A DNA stretch of 64,000 nucleotides from Canna indica (taxonomy: Eukaryota > Streptophyta > Magnoliopsida > Zingiberales > Cannaceae), in contig CP136896.1 of NCBI GenBank assembly GCA_034359265.1, positions 19,065,501 through 19,129,500 of the forward strand, written 5' to 3'. Below the pieces are notes generated by a model. It did no database searches. It was not told the origin of the DNA and saw nothing but the letters and a program-made list of their open reading frames with translations. Shown piece by piece: positions 1-10,700 of the stretch. The first letter of the stretch is position 1. The number at the start of each line of letters is the position of its first letter. The position numbers were made by a program, and so were the translations under genes.

Positions 1-252
1 AATTAATTGTTTGAATTAATTGTTTAATTAATTGTTTAATTTATTAGATTAATTTTTAGGATTTAGATTAATTGTTATGATTTTTAGATCAATTATTAGA
101 GTTTAGAGTAATTTTTAGATTAATTTAGTTAGATTAATATTATGTTTTAGATTAATAATTATAGATTAATTATTTAAATTAGTTAAAATGTTATAGATTA
201 ATATTAATTAATTAGTTACCAAATGTTAATTAGTCTGAAGTAGTCCTCAGTG

Positions 253-414
253 GACTCGCACCGGAATCGTCCACTTCGAACTTGCGGCAGAATCGTCCAC
301 TTCGGACTCGCGCCAGAATCGTCCACATCGGACTCGCGCCGAAATCGTCCATTTCGGACTTCCGCCGGAATCGTCAAATTTGGACTCGTGTCGAAATTGT
401 CCACTATGGACTCG
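253..414. repeat. 26-bp tandem repeat, about six units
   Basis: Units begin at 253, 279, 305, 331, 357 and 383, each a variant of GACTCGCGCCGGAATCGTCC followed by ACTTCG. The period is 26 bp with moderate divergence. The array lies near the 5' side of the CACTA element, where such elements carry arrays bound by the TNPA-type protein. The apparent minus-strand reading frame over this array is a product of the repeat. Confidence 0.8.
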
Positions 415-599
415 AACTGACTTGAAACATTTAAAAAATAATCATCCATCCGACGAGTTGATACGTTTCACGTACGCATCGACGAGTCGGATATGATTTA
501 GAAAAACCTTAGATCCGTTCGGGGGTTGTATGTTCATGTAAAAGAAGTAGATGATCTTTTATACAACGTACAACCCTTGAATTGTCCTTGATTGGACAA

Positions 600-808
600 T
601 TTGGGAATATAATTATTTGTATTGCACTCATATTTTTCTTTTAACCGTTAACTTATTCTAAATTTCGACAGCATCTCTCTTGTTCTCCGATACGTACCCA
701 AATGATATGCGTATTCAGAGAACTGTAGTGAGATGCTGCCGAAATTTAGAATGAAGTTAGCGGTTAAAAGAAATACTTAGTACAATATAAATAATATAAA
801 TCCCGAAT
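600..808. repeat. Long hairpin (inverted repeat) in the CACTA 5' region
   Basis: The arms, about 600-696 and 706-808, are near-perfect reverse complements separated by a loop of about nine bases. Matching blocks include TCTAAATTTCGACAGCATCT on the left and AGATGCTGCCGAAATTTAGA on the right. Transcription through it would give a long foldback RNA. Comparable hairpins occur upstream of the transposase gene in other plant CACTA elements. Confidence 0.8.
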
Positions 809-869
809 GGAATAGGACCATCTCACCTAAAGGCATTAACCTAAGAAATTGTCGTTGATTGATAGAATC

Positions 870-1216
870 ATGTCGGTTGATCGAAGTTGGATGTACCGAC
901 GTCTTGATCGTGGAGCTTTAACGAATGAGTTTCGATTAGGCGTAACTTACTTCCTAAATTTCGCTTATTCAAATCGAAAATTCGTTAGCGTCGGTGATAA
1001 AATCTGATGTCCCTGCCGCATTTACTTGAATGGACGATTTTGGATCGGGAAACTATCACTCTACATCTATATAGCAAAGGATTTGCACCAAGATATTTTC
1101 TATGGACTTGTCACGGGGAGTCACGTGAAGTCGGGACGTTGAGCAATCCTGTCGTTCAGACACATGGTGAATCTTCATCTGCTAGTGTTTCAAACATAGG
1201 AAGAGGAAGAATTTGA
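870..1216 (+). pseudogene. TNPD N-terminal remnant (transposase-associated domain)
   Basis: The frame starting at ATG 870 gives MSVDRSWMYRRLDRGALTNE and continues through GVTYFLNFA, characteristic of the transposase-associated domain at the N terminus of plant CACTA transposases. A TGA at 1005 stops it directly before the CPC motif, which continues in the same frame. Downstream, HLYSKGFAPRYFLWTCHGE lies in another frame, so a frameshift also occurred. The Tnp2 catalytic domain that should follow is absent. This is a relic and not a working transposase. Confidence 0.7.
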
Positions 1217-1318
1217 AGAATATTACTCAGATGATGAGGAATAATTGTAAAGTATATCTTATATAAATATATCTCTACTATATATATAATAATCTAATTA
1301 TATGTCGATTCGACAAAT

Positions 1319-2862
1319 ATGTTTAGTCGTGGTTATCGTCACAAGAGATCTTCGAAGTCTCCGATCGGTGAGACTCCAGCACTTACTCATGCTGCTGATT
1401 CTCCTGTTGTTGATCCTCCTGTCGATGATACTACTGAGGCTAGTACATCCAAATGGCAGCCTCCACCAGCTGCAGAGTCACGCAGATTCATTAGCGTGAT
1501 TGGGGAGCGATAATATATCATGAATTATGAATCATTAAAAATTTATTATATCATAATATAATATTAAATTTTATTTTTGTTGTGCAGGTTTGAGCAAGAA
1601 GAAGTGTCAAGGAGCATTTATTCTACCATTCGACGATATATGAACGAGGCATGGCCCACGTGGTCTCACGTGCCCAGTGAGCACGTCGATATGCTATGGC
1701 GCGAGTTTGAGGCACGTATTAATTTTTTTTATACATGCATGATGATTAATATTGGTACTGATATTATTATTTTGCAGGCTCGCTATACATGGGCCGAGGA
1801 CCAGAGGCCGTTCATTTATGCTGCTTGGGAGGCTATTTCCCGGGCGAGGTACAATGGGCAGCTAGGGCAAGCCCGGTCCCAGGCGATGGCCCGAGTTGGG
1901 ACCACTAACATTGCGGAGACTTGGGGATACGTCCCCGATTGGATTACTCCAGATATATGGGACCAGCTCGTGGCATTATGGTCGACGGATCGATGGCAGG
2001 AGGTTTCTAGGACTGCGACTAGAAACCGCATGTCGGGGGGGAGGAGCGCGTCACACTGACGGCTCTGTTGCATTTGTTGTGCACGCGAACCGTATGGTAA
2101 TTATACCTTAATTTTAATTATATATTTTATTTGTTACTCTATGTAATAATTAATGTATTTGTTTTGTAAATGTAGACGATGGTGTTGGACGACGGGACTG
2201 TCCAGCGACCCTCCCCGAAAGCGGTGTTTGAGCGGACTCACCGTCGAGTGCATGGGACGAGGGAGTACGTCGACAACCGCGCTGCATACATTATGGTAAT
2301 TATATTTGTTTAAATTATTCATTATTTATTTATAATTTAAGTTTTATGAAAAATATTAAACAAAAAAGTTAAACTCGAGTAGGAGACCTATAGTCAGACG
2401 ATGATACAGCATGGAGGCACCCCCGAGGATTTTGACGCAGGAGCGTGGGTCGAGGCTGCAGGTGGCTGGGACCACGGTCGCGTGTATGATTTTGCAGATA
2501 GTGGTCATGCGCGAGCCGTGCTAGGCCCGCTTGGGGCACCGACCCCTCCGCATGCTGGTGAGCAGCCGTCCACCTCCAGGTCTAGTTCTGATCATAGTAC
2601 TAGGATAAGGACACTAGAGGAGACGGTCGCGCATCAAAGTCAGATTATGGCGGAGATGCATGTTATGCTATGCAACATCTCAGCTCATACCGGAGCAAGC
2701 ATCCCATCGGCATCATCTGATCCATCATCCTCGAGTCAGTCCACGCCGGTGTACACCCAAGCACTCCAGAACCCGCCATATGATTCAGACCATCCTCCAT
2801 CGTCATCGTCGGATTTATTATTATTTTTTATATTAACTTTGTTACTTAGATACTATACTTGA
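1319..2862 (+). pseudogene. TNPA-like (Ptta/En/Spm family) transposon gene, frameshifted
   Basis: Segments with plant TNPA-like character follow one another: a Pro/Ser-rich N terminus (1319-1513), a block with RRYMNEAWPTW and ARYTWAEDQRPFIYAAWEAI (about 1588-2058), a short exon with SPKAVFERTHRRVHGTREYV (about 2175-2299), and a terminal exon with WDHGRVYDFADSGHA followed by a coiled-coil-like stretch and a Ser-rich tail (2401-2862). GT-AG-like boundaries separate them. The frame changes at a run of seven G at 2034-2040, so the copy is probably dead. The family binds subterminal repeats of its own element. Exact exon limits are uncertain. Confidence 0.6.
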
Positions 2863-3084
2863 TTAATTTGTTTTGTTTGGATATTGATACTTTAAATTTG
2901 CATTTGAATAGTTTTTATATGATTGTGGATAATTATAAATATAAGTATAATTGTTTTGATGTATATCTGGGTGTATTTGTGATGTGTGAATGAATGTATG
3001 TATGTGTGTATGGGTGTGTGAGTTATGTATCAGATAATGTATCAATGTATTAAATGAAAATTTTAAATTTTAAATTTTTTCAGT

Positions 3085-3431
3085 TGTAGGTTGTAGTCAT
3101 CAGCAACGGCTTTCCCACGATCGTCTGCGGGAAAGCCGTTACTAAAAGTGTATCGTAAGCCGTTGCTGATGTCATACAGCAACGGCTTAACAACGGTCCT
3201 TCACTAACAGCGTTGCTACGGACGCGCGGGCCGTTGCTAATAATTGTTATCAGCAACGAAACCGGGTCCGTGGAAAATCCGTTGCTGATTCGTTGCTAAA
3301 TTATCAGCAACGCATTTTTCTACCACGGCTCCGTTGTAACGGTTGGGGCTGTTGCAAGTCGTTGCTGATGGTTTTCTGCAACGGATCAGCAACGGCTTCA
3401 GCCGTTGTTGATGTCCATTATTCCAGTAGTG
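3085..3431. repeat. CACTA subterminal repeats and 3' terminal inverted repeat
   Basis: Roughly a dozen copies of CAGCAACGGC or its complement GCCGTTGCTG occur in both orientations, ending in the inverted CACTACTGGAATAATGG terminus. Dense short subterminal motifs are the binding platform for TNPA-type proteins in this superfamily. Confidence 0.8.
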
Positions 3432-3962
3432 TGAACACCATTAATAGATAAGAAAGTAGTTGATTCACATATTGATTACACTAAAAATTTTGCACTAAAA
3501 TATGTTGAGAATTAATTGATATTTAACTCATAAAATTAATTGCTAAAAATAACTTGCATTTCTAATGATCTTTGCCCCCATATATACAAGGGAGAATGGG
3601 CATCGGAGGAGGAATGATATTTATGTCTTAATTGTCATCCCATGGAGGACTCCAAGAAGATAAGTAAGAGGATGCTATTGCTTTGGACGTCTACCCTAAT
3701 GCTTCGACCTGAAAATCGGAGCAGATGACACGTAATGAAAAAAACGAACTAATCTAAGAGAACTGGCAGAGGATTAGATACCAATTTCTAAACAAGCAAG
3801 GATAGAAATGGTTTCTGATGAAACCATATCAATCTAACTCTAATTTGCAACTTCATAAAGAAAACCATGTAAGAATGTTGAGAGATTGATACCCAAAATT
3901 AACACTTTTGTATTGACAGTATTCATCCTTTCACTTAGTATCATTCTTACAAAGCAAATGAT
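3432..3962. other. AT-rich spacer, no gene recognised
   Basis: Non-coding, AT-rich sequence between the CACTA terminus and the left LTR of Copia-1. It was contiguous with the sequence now starting at 11364 before Copia-1 inserted. I see no convincing exon in either orientation. Confidence 0.5.
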
Positions 3963-5411
3963 TGTTGGCTTAAGGGTCTCTCTTAAACCTCGATCTTTAT
4001 TTTGATGATAATAAATATGTATTTAATCCAAGTGTGAAGTTTTAAGTTCAGGTTGAGGTTGCGATATGCATGCCAAATCCGTTCAAACGGAACGAAGGAG
4101 AAGATCGTCAAAGAAACGAAAGAAGAAATCGTTGAAGAAAGACTAGGGATTAAATCAAGTAGAAATAATGTAATATGTCCCTAGGATAGTTTATCCCGAG
4201 CAAAAATGGTAAAGTTATCCAAATTGAAATCTGGTAACCAAACCCATAGAAAAGGCATGTAAAAAAATCCAAGGAAGATGTCATCCTCAGTATGGGTTCA
4301 GTCGATCGGTTGGTCGACCGAACAAGGCAATATAATCGTAAGAAGCCCGTTCGGTCGACCGACTAGTCGACCGGATGTCGATAAAAATGGCCAGTAGCCA
4401 TTCGGTCAATCGGAATTGGCGAAGGCTATACTACAGGGCTGCGTCGGTCGACCGGTTGGTCGACCGACAAACGGTGAAAATGGACAGAACGCTAGCGGTC
4501 GACCGAACTGGACATAGCCGAATCGCGACCTGGCTTCAGCCATTCGGTCGATCGACGGGTCGATCGAATGGCTGAAGAAATGTAGCCGGTCGACCCGTCG
4601 GTCGATCGAGCTCTCACAGATTGCCAGCGGTCGCACTGGCGGTCGATCCATCGGTCGACCGACCTATCGACCGGCCGTGATCGAACGGCTCCAACGATCG
4701 ATTTTTCACGCGTTGAACGGGCCGTTCGGGTGAAGGGTTATAAATACCCCTCACCTAACTTCTTTACAGACTTTAACTAGTGTTATTGAGCAATCAAAGA
4801 AGTTCTTTAAGCCTTCATACGATCAAGTTCTCGCACGCCCTATGCTTCCTTCTTCGACATCAAAAACCAAGCGTTGCTTCTACTTCTTCAACTGTGCTGC
4901 AATCTTTGAAGTCATCATCTTGCAAGTTGAAGACAAGAAGGCGGTGGAAAGAAGCTTGGTTCAATCTTTTATTATTTAGCTCTTTTCTTGTATTTGAACT
5001 TTTTTGTAACTTATTTTCAAAGTTGAGATAGCTTGCTAGGTGTGCTAGGCAACACTTAGGGATAGCTTTATAGAATTGTGTTTTGCCTAGGTGAATAGGA
5101 TTGAGGTGTTCTCCGAGTGGTAAGAAGGGTGTCATCAAGTGCATTCAAAGGAAAACATAATTTCTATAAAGTAGTTGTTAGAAATCCTTGATAAGGAGCC
5201 GAGGTAGTGGAGTAAGCGGTTGGTCGAACCACTATAAATATTATTGTATGCATTGCTTCTTTATTAGCTTTTATCATTGCTATTGAATTGTAATCACATT
5301 AACCATTAAAGAACAATTGCATTATGTTGAGTTAAAATTGAGTAAGGAGAAAACTCAATAAGGGGACAGACACTATTCAACCCCCCTTCTAGTATCGGGT
5401 TTCACACAATA
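3963..5411 (+). repeat. Copia-1 5' LTR
   Basis: It starts TGTTGGCTTAAG and ends near TTTCACACAATA, directly before the primer site. U3 holds a dense array of palindromic GGTCGACC/GATCGACC motifs (about 4303-4680) followed by a TATA box, TTATAAATA at 4738-4746. The downstream segment with GAACCACTATAAAT (about 5225-5240) is shared with all the related LTRs in this window. The 83-codon frame at 4780-5031 recurs in the 3' LTR at 8187-8438 and is LTR sequence, with no sign of being a gene. Confidence 0.85.
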
Positions 5412-5425
5412 TTTGATATCAAAGC
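5412..5425 (+). other. Degenerate primer-binding site (initiator tRNA-Met type)
   Basis: TTTGATATCAAAGC directly follows the LTR and matches the usual TGGTATCAGAGC site except for G-to-A changes. LARD-1 (52078) and LARD-2 (57707) keep better versions. Confidence 0.65.
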
Positions 5426-5468
5426 TAGGTCGTAAGCTAAGATTTAACCATCTTCCCTACAAGTCAAG

Positions 5469-7007
5469 ATGTCTAGTGAAATTCAATTAGCTCAAGGGTC
5501 GTCTACTAATACTCCACCACTATTCGATGGGAACAACTATGCCTATTGGAAGATCCGCATGAATGGCTTCCTTCAATCCTTAGGCATGGATGTATGGAGG
5601 ATGATCCTAGTAGAGTATAAACAATCCGATAAGGACATGGATAAATGGGACCAAGAGGAAATTAGGCTTTTTAATGCTAATATCAAGGCCGTCAATGCTC
5701 TATATTACGATCTATCAATTAATGAATTTAATAGGATCTCTACATGCAAGTCCGCATACGAAGTATGGAAGGTCCTAAAGACCACCCATGAAGGGACTTC
5801 GCAAGTAAAGGAATCCAAAATTAATTTACTCATGCATGACTATGAAATGTTTAAAATGCTTTCACATGAGTCTATTGATGCCATGCATGCTAGGTTTCAA
5901 AATATTACGAATGGCTTAGCTAACCTTGGCAGGGAGATAAGGGAAGAGAAGAAGATAAGGAAGCTTCTTCGTTCCCTTCCAAAATCTTGGGAGTCCAAAG
6001 TGACAGCCATCATGGAAGTCAGGGATTTGAGCACGTTAAATATCACCGAGCTCATTGGGTCTCTCATGACACATGAGACCCACATGAAGCAATACCAAGA
6101 GGAAGATGTCCCCAAAGGCAAGGCCATTGCCTTAAAAGCATCACATCGAGCGGAAGAGTCGTCATCATCCGAGGAAGAGACGGATGATCTTGAAGAAATG
6201 GCGATGCTCGCAAGAAGATTCATGAGCTTCATGAGGGGAGGCATGAGGAAGGGAAGAGGTGGCTACATTTGCTACAATTGCAACAAGACCGGGCACCTAA
6301 GGAAGAATTGCCCGCTTCTTAAGATGACCACTACCTCCAACCCTCGCAAAAAGGAAAAATACAAGAAGAAGAAGAAGAAGAAGGCAATGATGACCACGTG
6401 GGATGAAAGCGATGTTTTATCAAGCGAAGAAGAGACAAAGAGTGAAAAAGCAAACCTTTGCTTGATGGCAAAGGATGATGAGGTAAAATTCATTTTTGGT
6501 GAAGTTTCAATTACTCAAGAAGAGTTACAAAATAAATTTGAGCAAATGCACGATGAATTCAATGTCATTAGGAGAAAATTTAGAGATCTCAAAAAGGATA
6601 GTAGATCTTTAGAACTTGAGAATGATAACCTATTACTTTCATGCAATCCTCTAAGGAAAGAAATAGACATTCTTAAAGAAGAGAAATGCACCTTAGAAAA
6701 AGTTAAGAAGGACTTAGAGATTGACAACCAAAAACTAGAAAATAAAAATAAATATTTATGTTTTACAGTAGAGCATTTAAATGATAGCATGCTAACATTA
6801 AAAAAGAAACTTTGCATGCTTAATGAAAAAATGACAACTATCCAAAATGTCATGCCAAAGGCTGTTCATAAAGAGAAATCATCACACTTCTATGCTCACA
6901 CACACACAAAGAGAAAATTTAATGAAAATTATTTTTCTTGTGGCATTTTTGGTCATATGGCCAAAGATTGTGCATTGAGAAGGAACCCACATACAAGATT
7001 CACATAG
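5469..7007 (+). CDS. gag: Gag polyprotein of Copia-1
   Basis: An uninterrupted frame of 512 residues for the nucleocapsid protein that packages element RNA. Residues 15-200 carry the plant copia gag core, with FDGNNYAYWKIRM near the start and AYEVWKVLKTTHEGTSQVK following. A CCHC zinc knuckle, CYNCNKTGHLRKNC, lies near residues 268-281. A Lys-rich patch and a long coiled coil (about 340-460) follow, then a second knuckle-like motif, YFSCGIFGHMAKDC, whose first Cys is Tyr. The start was chosen as the first ATG after the primer site, in context ACAAGTCAAGATG. Stops follow before the protease, so it is separated from pol. Confidence 0.85.
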   Translation: MSSEIQLAQGSSTNTPPLFDGNNYAYWKIRMNGFLQSLGMDVWRMILVEYKQSDKDMDKWDQEEIRLFNANIKAVNALYYDLSINEFNRISTCKSAYEVWKVLKTTHEGTSQVKESKINLLMHDYEMFKMLSHESIDAMHARFQNITNGLANLGREIREEKKIRKLLRSLPKSWESKVTAIMEVRDLSTLNITELIGSLMTHETHMKQYQEEDVPKGKAIALKASHRAEESSSSEEETDDLEEMAMLARRFMSFMRGGMRKGRGGYICYNCNKTGHLRKNCPLLKMTTTSNPRKKEKYKKKKKKKAMMTTWDESDVLSSEEETKSEKANLCLMAKDDEVKFIFGEVSITQEELQNKFEQMHDEFNVIRRKFRDLKKDSRSLELENDNLLLSCNPLRKEIDILKEEKCTLEKVKKDLEIDNQKLENKNKYLCFTVEHLNDSMLTLKKKLCMLNEKMTTIQNVMPKAVHKEKSSHFYAHTHTKRKFNENYFSCGIFGHMAKDCALRRNPHTRFT

Positions 7008-7119
7008 GTTCCAAAGTTTACTAACACTCAATGACCCAAGAAAATTTGGGTACCTAAGAAAGTTTCTTCTCCTTTTGTAGATGGAGAAGCATCCTCAACC
7101 AAGTAAGAGCACTTAGATA

Positions 7120-7470
7120 TTGGATAGCGGTTGCTCAAAGCACATGACGGGATACATCAATTTGTTTGCAACCCTATCAAGTAAAGATGGTGGACATGTC
7201 ACATTTGGAGACAATGTCAAAGGTAAGATTGTTGACATTGGTGACATAGGTATACTCCATTACCCATGTATTACAAATGTTTTATTAGTTGATAGGTTGA
7301 AACATAAATTGATTAGCATATCACAGTTATGTGACAATGGATACATAATTGTTTTTGAAGCATCTAAATGCATTATTAGAAGTACATCTTCAAATGATAT
7401 CAAGTTCATTGAAATAGGCAAGAAAAGTATACATCTTATAATTAAATGTCTTGTCAAATCCTTATATTAG
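7120..7470 (+). pseudogene. Copia-1 aspartic protease remnant
   Basis: The frame contains LDSGCSKHMTG, the catalytic D-S-G motif of copia proteases, then GDNVKGKIVDIG and LISISQLCDNGY, typical of the protease and the linker to integrase. Upstream, between 7008 and 7119, the frame linking it to gag is broken by stops. It has no start codon of its own and would have been part of the polyprotein. Confidence 0.75.
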
Positions 7471-7792
7471 ATGCTTAGTTGTCATGGAAAATGACTTTTG
7501 GTTGTGGCATAGAAGGCTATGACATGCTAGCATGAGCCTCATCCAAGAGATATCTATGAAAGAATTAGTCAAAAGCTTACCTAAGATAAAGTTTGAAAAA
7601 GATAAACTTTGTGATGCATGTCAACTAGGTAAGCAAGTAAAATCCTCATTTCATAGTATTAATTAAGTTAGTACATCTAGAATTCTTGAACACCATGAGA
7701 ATGACATGTTATTAGTTCAAATCTATGTTGATGATATAATTTTTGGTGCTACTAATGAAATACTTTGTGAGTGGTTTGCTAAGTGTATGCAA
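7471..7792 (+). pseudogene. Copia-1 integrase N-terminal and RT scraps joined by deletion
   Basis: Up to about 7690 the translation resembles the integrase zinc region (LWHRRL, LCDACQLGKQVKSSF, VSTSRILE) with in-frame stops. It then jumps to an RT segment, LLVQIYVDDIIFGATNE, containing the YVDD catalytic motif. After 7792 it joins directly to LTR sequence. The integrase core, most of RT and all of RNase H are missing, so at least two deletions happened. Confidence 0.75.
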
Positions 7793-10700
7793 GATGGCCA
7801 GTAGCCATTTGGGCGACCAGTCGGTCGACCGAAATTGGCGAAGGCTATACTGCAGGGCTACGTTGGTCGACCGACAGACAGCAAAAATGGACAGAACGCT
7901 AGCGATCGACCAATTGGTCAACCGAACTGGACATAGCCGAATCGCGACCTGGCTTCAGCCATTCGGTCGACCAACGGGTCAACCGAATGTCGGAAGAAAT
8001 GTAGCAAGTCGACCGAGCTCTCACAGATTGCCAACGGTCGCACTGGCGATCGATCCATCGGTCGACCGACCTATCGACCGGCCGCGATCGAACGGCTCCA
8101 ACGATCGATTTTTCACCCGTTGAACGAGCCGTTCTGGTGAAGGGTTATAAATACCCCTCACCTAACTTCTTTATAGACTTTAACTAGTGTTATTGAACAA
8201 TCAAAGAAGTTCTTTAAGCCTTCATACGATCAAGTTCTCGCACGCCCTATGCTTCCTTCTTCGACATCAAAAACCAAGCGCTGCTTCTACTTCTTCAACT
8301 GTGCTGCAATTTTTGAAGTCATCATCTTGCAAGTTGAAGACAAGAAGGCGGTGGAAAGAAGCTTGGTTCAATCTTTTATTCTTTAGCTCTTTTCTTGTAT
8401 TTGAACTTTATTGTAACTTATTTTCAAAGTTGAGATAGCTTGCTAGGTGTGCTAGGAAACACTTAGGGATAGCTTTATAGAATTGTGTTTTGCCTAGGTG
8501 AATAGGATTGAGGTGTTCTTCGAGTGGTGAGAAGGGTGTCCTCAAATGTATTCAAAGGGAAACATAATTTCTATAAAGTAGTTGTTAGAAATCCTTGATA
8601 AGGAGCCGAGGTAGTGGAGTAAGCAGTTGGCTGAACCACTATAAATATTATTGTATGCATTGCTTCTTTATTAGCTTTTATCATTGCTATTGAATTATGA
8701 TCACATTAACCATTAAAGAACAATTGCATTAAGTTGAGTTAAAATTGAGTAAGGAGAAAACTCAATAAGGGGACGGATACTATTCAACCCTGTAAGACCC
8801 AGAAAAGTTTCCTAATATAAAAATCTATTTTGGTGAAGCGCGTCAAACCCGGGGTAGTCGAGTCGAGCCTCAGGATCGCCTTGAGTGAAAAGGTATGACT
8901 CGGCTAATGGATAATGAAGTCTATTTGGGTAATTAACTTTCCTTTTATGAAATCATACCTTAAATTAAGTTAACTCAAGTCATGTTATGGGTTGAGTCGG
9001 AACCCAAGTCGAGTTTGGGTTTAGGTCGAGTTCCGAGTATGACTTAAGTGAGTCTTGAGGCCATCTTTGGAAAGATGGTTGAGGGGATAAAATCCCCCTT
9101 ATGGTAGCCATGCGACTCACCCATTGAGTCGCACAAGGCCGCAAGGGAGAAGAGGAGAAGGAGCAAGGAGGAGGATTGGGGGCTTGGATCGATCCGAAAC
9201 TCGCGTCGTCTCCGAAAAATCTCAAGTCGTCGTCACCCGATCCTTGTTTCTTGGCGATCTAGGTCAGTGGTTAATGTTTAAAAGGTTTGGGGGAGACGGG
9301 TGGCCGAACCCTAGATGATAGGTTGAGTTCTCGCGATTTTTCTGACGATCCATGATTTCAACGATATGTGTTCACTGTTTTATGAAGTTTCTTATCGGAT
9401 CTCACTATTTTAATCGTCGATTTGCATGTTCTTGGGGCTGCCGAGTCATGGGAAAAGGGGAAAGGTCATGCTGAAATTTTTCCCGATTCCCTTGACGGCA
9501 AGAAGACCCTTAGATGACCTTATATCACTGTTTTGATGTAGTTCCTTTGAACATCTCGCGTGTTATGAAGTGTGCCCTCTCTAAAGTCGCTTGAAGTGGC
9601 CGAATGAACCCTACAACTCATGAAGAGGGTTCGGCCAAGGGTGAGGGAAGATTAAGTAGTTCATTAAATTGTATGCGGAATTGAAGAGGTAAAGGTATAG
9701 CTAGAGTCTCCTTCCTCTTTTCCTACCCCAAGGACCTTGGCCGAGCAAGGTCCTCCTTGCTCATGGTTCGGCCAAGGTTAGGGAGAGGAGGAGAGACTTG
9801 CTTTAGATGGAAACTTCATGATTTTAAGGATCACATATAAAGATATGACAATACTCAGGAAGAACACCAAACTTAGCAAGTAGCTTAATTGATTTTGAAT
9901 TGTAGAAATGCTAGTTTTGTAACCATACTTAGCATTAGAACATTAAACTTTGGATGTTGACATTGTTACCATGTTTTGTATTTCATACATGTTATTTAAA
10001 TTCATTACCTACCTTGCCATGCTAGATAGCTGCTCCTTATTGTGCTAATATTCCTAAGGTAGTATAAGAATTGTTATGTATAAACATTATGATCATATAT
10101 GATGAATGTTACAATATTTGCACATTTTTCTTTGGATTATACATGCTGCCCTAAATGTTCTCGGATGGTATTCTAAGGTCGATTCATGGAAATTCTCACC
10201 TAAGACAGTGTAGGAGGATAGGTAACATGTAAGGCGTCACTAGATGATCATAGTACATTTATGGAAACTTAGTTATGATACGATAACACTTCTATGTCTG
10301 CTTGTATATTTTTGGAAACTTAGAGCTCGTAGGTGCACATATATTGAAAGGGTGGCATAAACTGTCGACCTGGTAGCCGGACATAGGCCAGATACGGGCA
10401 AAGGTCCGATGTGTGTGTATATGGAAACCCTAGGATATTGATTGTGTAATATGCTTGAGATGGTCCGCCGAGGGGCGAGGAGGTCGGAGATGACCAATGC
10501 CCAGCTCGGCCAGTTGGGTCTAGAGGTGCGCCAGCGGGCCCGCTAGGTGCCACACCCCAGTTGGGTGGGACTAGCTATTCTTACCCCAAACGGTGTCCGA
10601 AGACTAGTGGACCATCCTAGTCGACGGCCCGGGATTGTTTGCTTGCATCTTGAGATGATGTGGCCAATGGTCGGTATGATACTACCTGATATGGTAGGGA

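Larger units (their letters stand above)
1..3431 (+). mobile_element. CACTA (En/Spm-type) DNA transposon, 3' part
   Basis: The right terminus at 3431 reads inward on the minus strand as CACTACTGGAATAATGG, the typical CACTA end. It is preceded by about 350 bp of inverted and direct copies of an AGCAACGGC motif. Inside are a long hairpin (600-808), a remnant of a transposase-associated domain (870-1216) and a TNPA-like gene (1319-2862). No catalytic transposase (Tnp2/DDE) domain is seen, so this copy is probably a deletion derivative. The left terminus lies before the window. The three bases after the end are TGA, but without the left flank the target duplication cannot be confirmed. Confidence 0.8.

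Noticed and set aside
253..414. Possible CRISPR array
   Set aside because: The repeats are contiguous without unique spacers and the DNA is from a plant nucleus.
216..449. 77-codon minus frame with repeated SGASPKWTI-like units
   Set aside because: It is explained by the 26-bp tandem repeat; no protein family is recognised.
4780..5031. 83-codon open frame, repeated at 8187-8438
   Set aside because: It lies within both LTRs of Copia-1 and its conservation follows from LTR identity; no domain or coding signal is seen.
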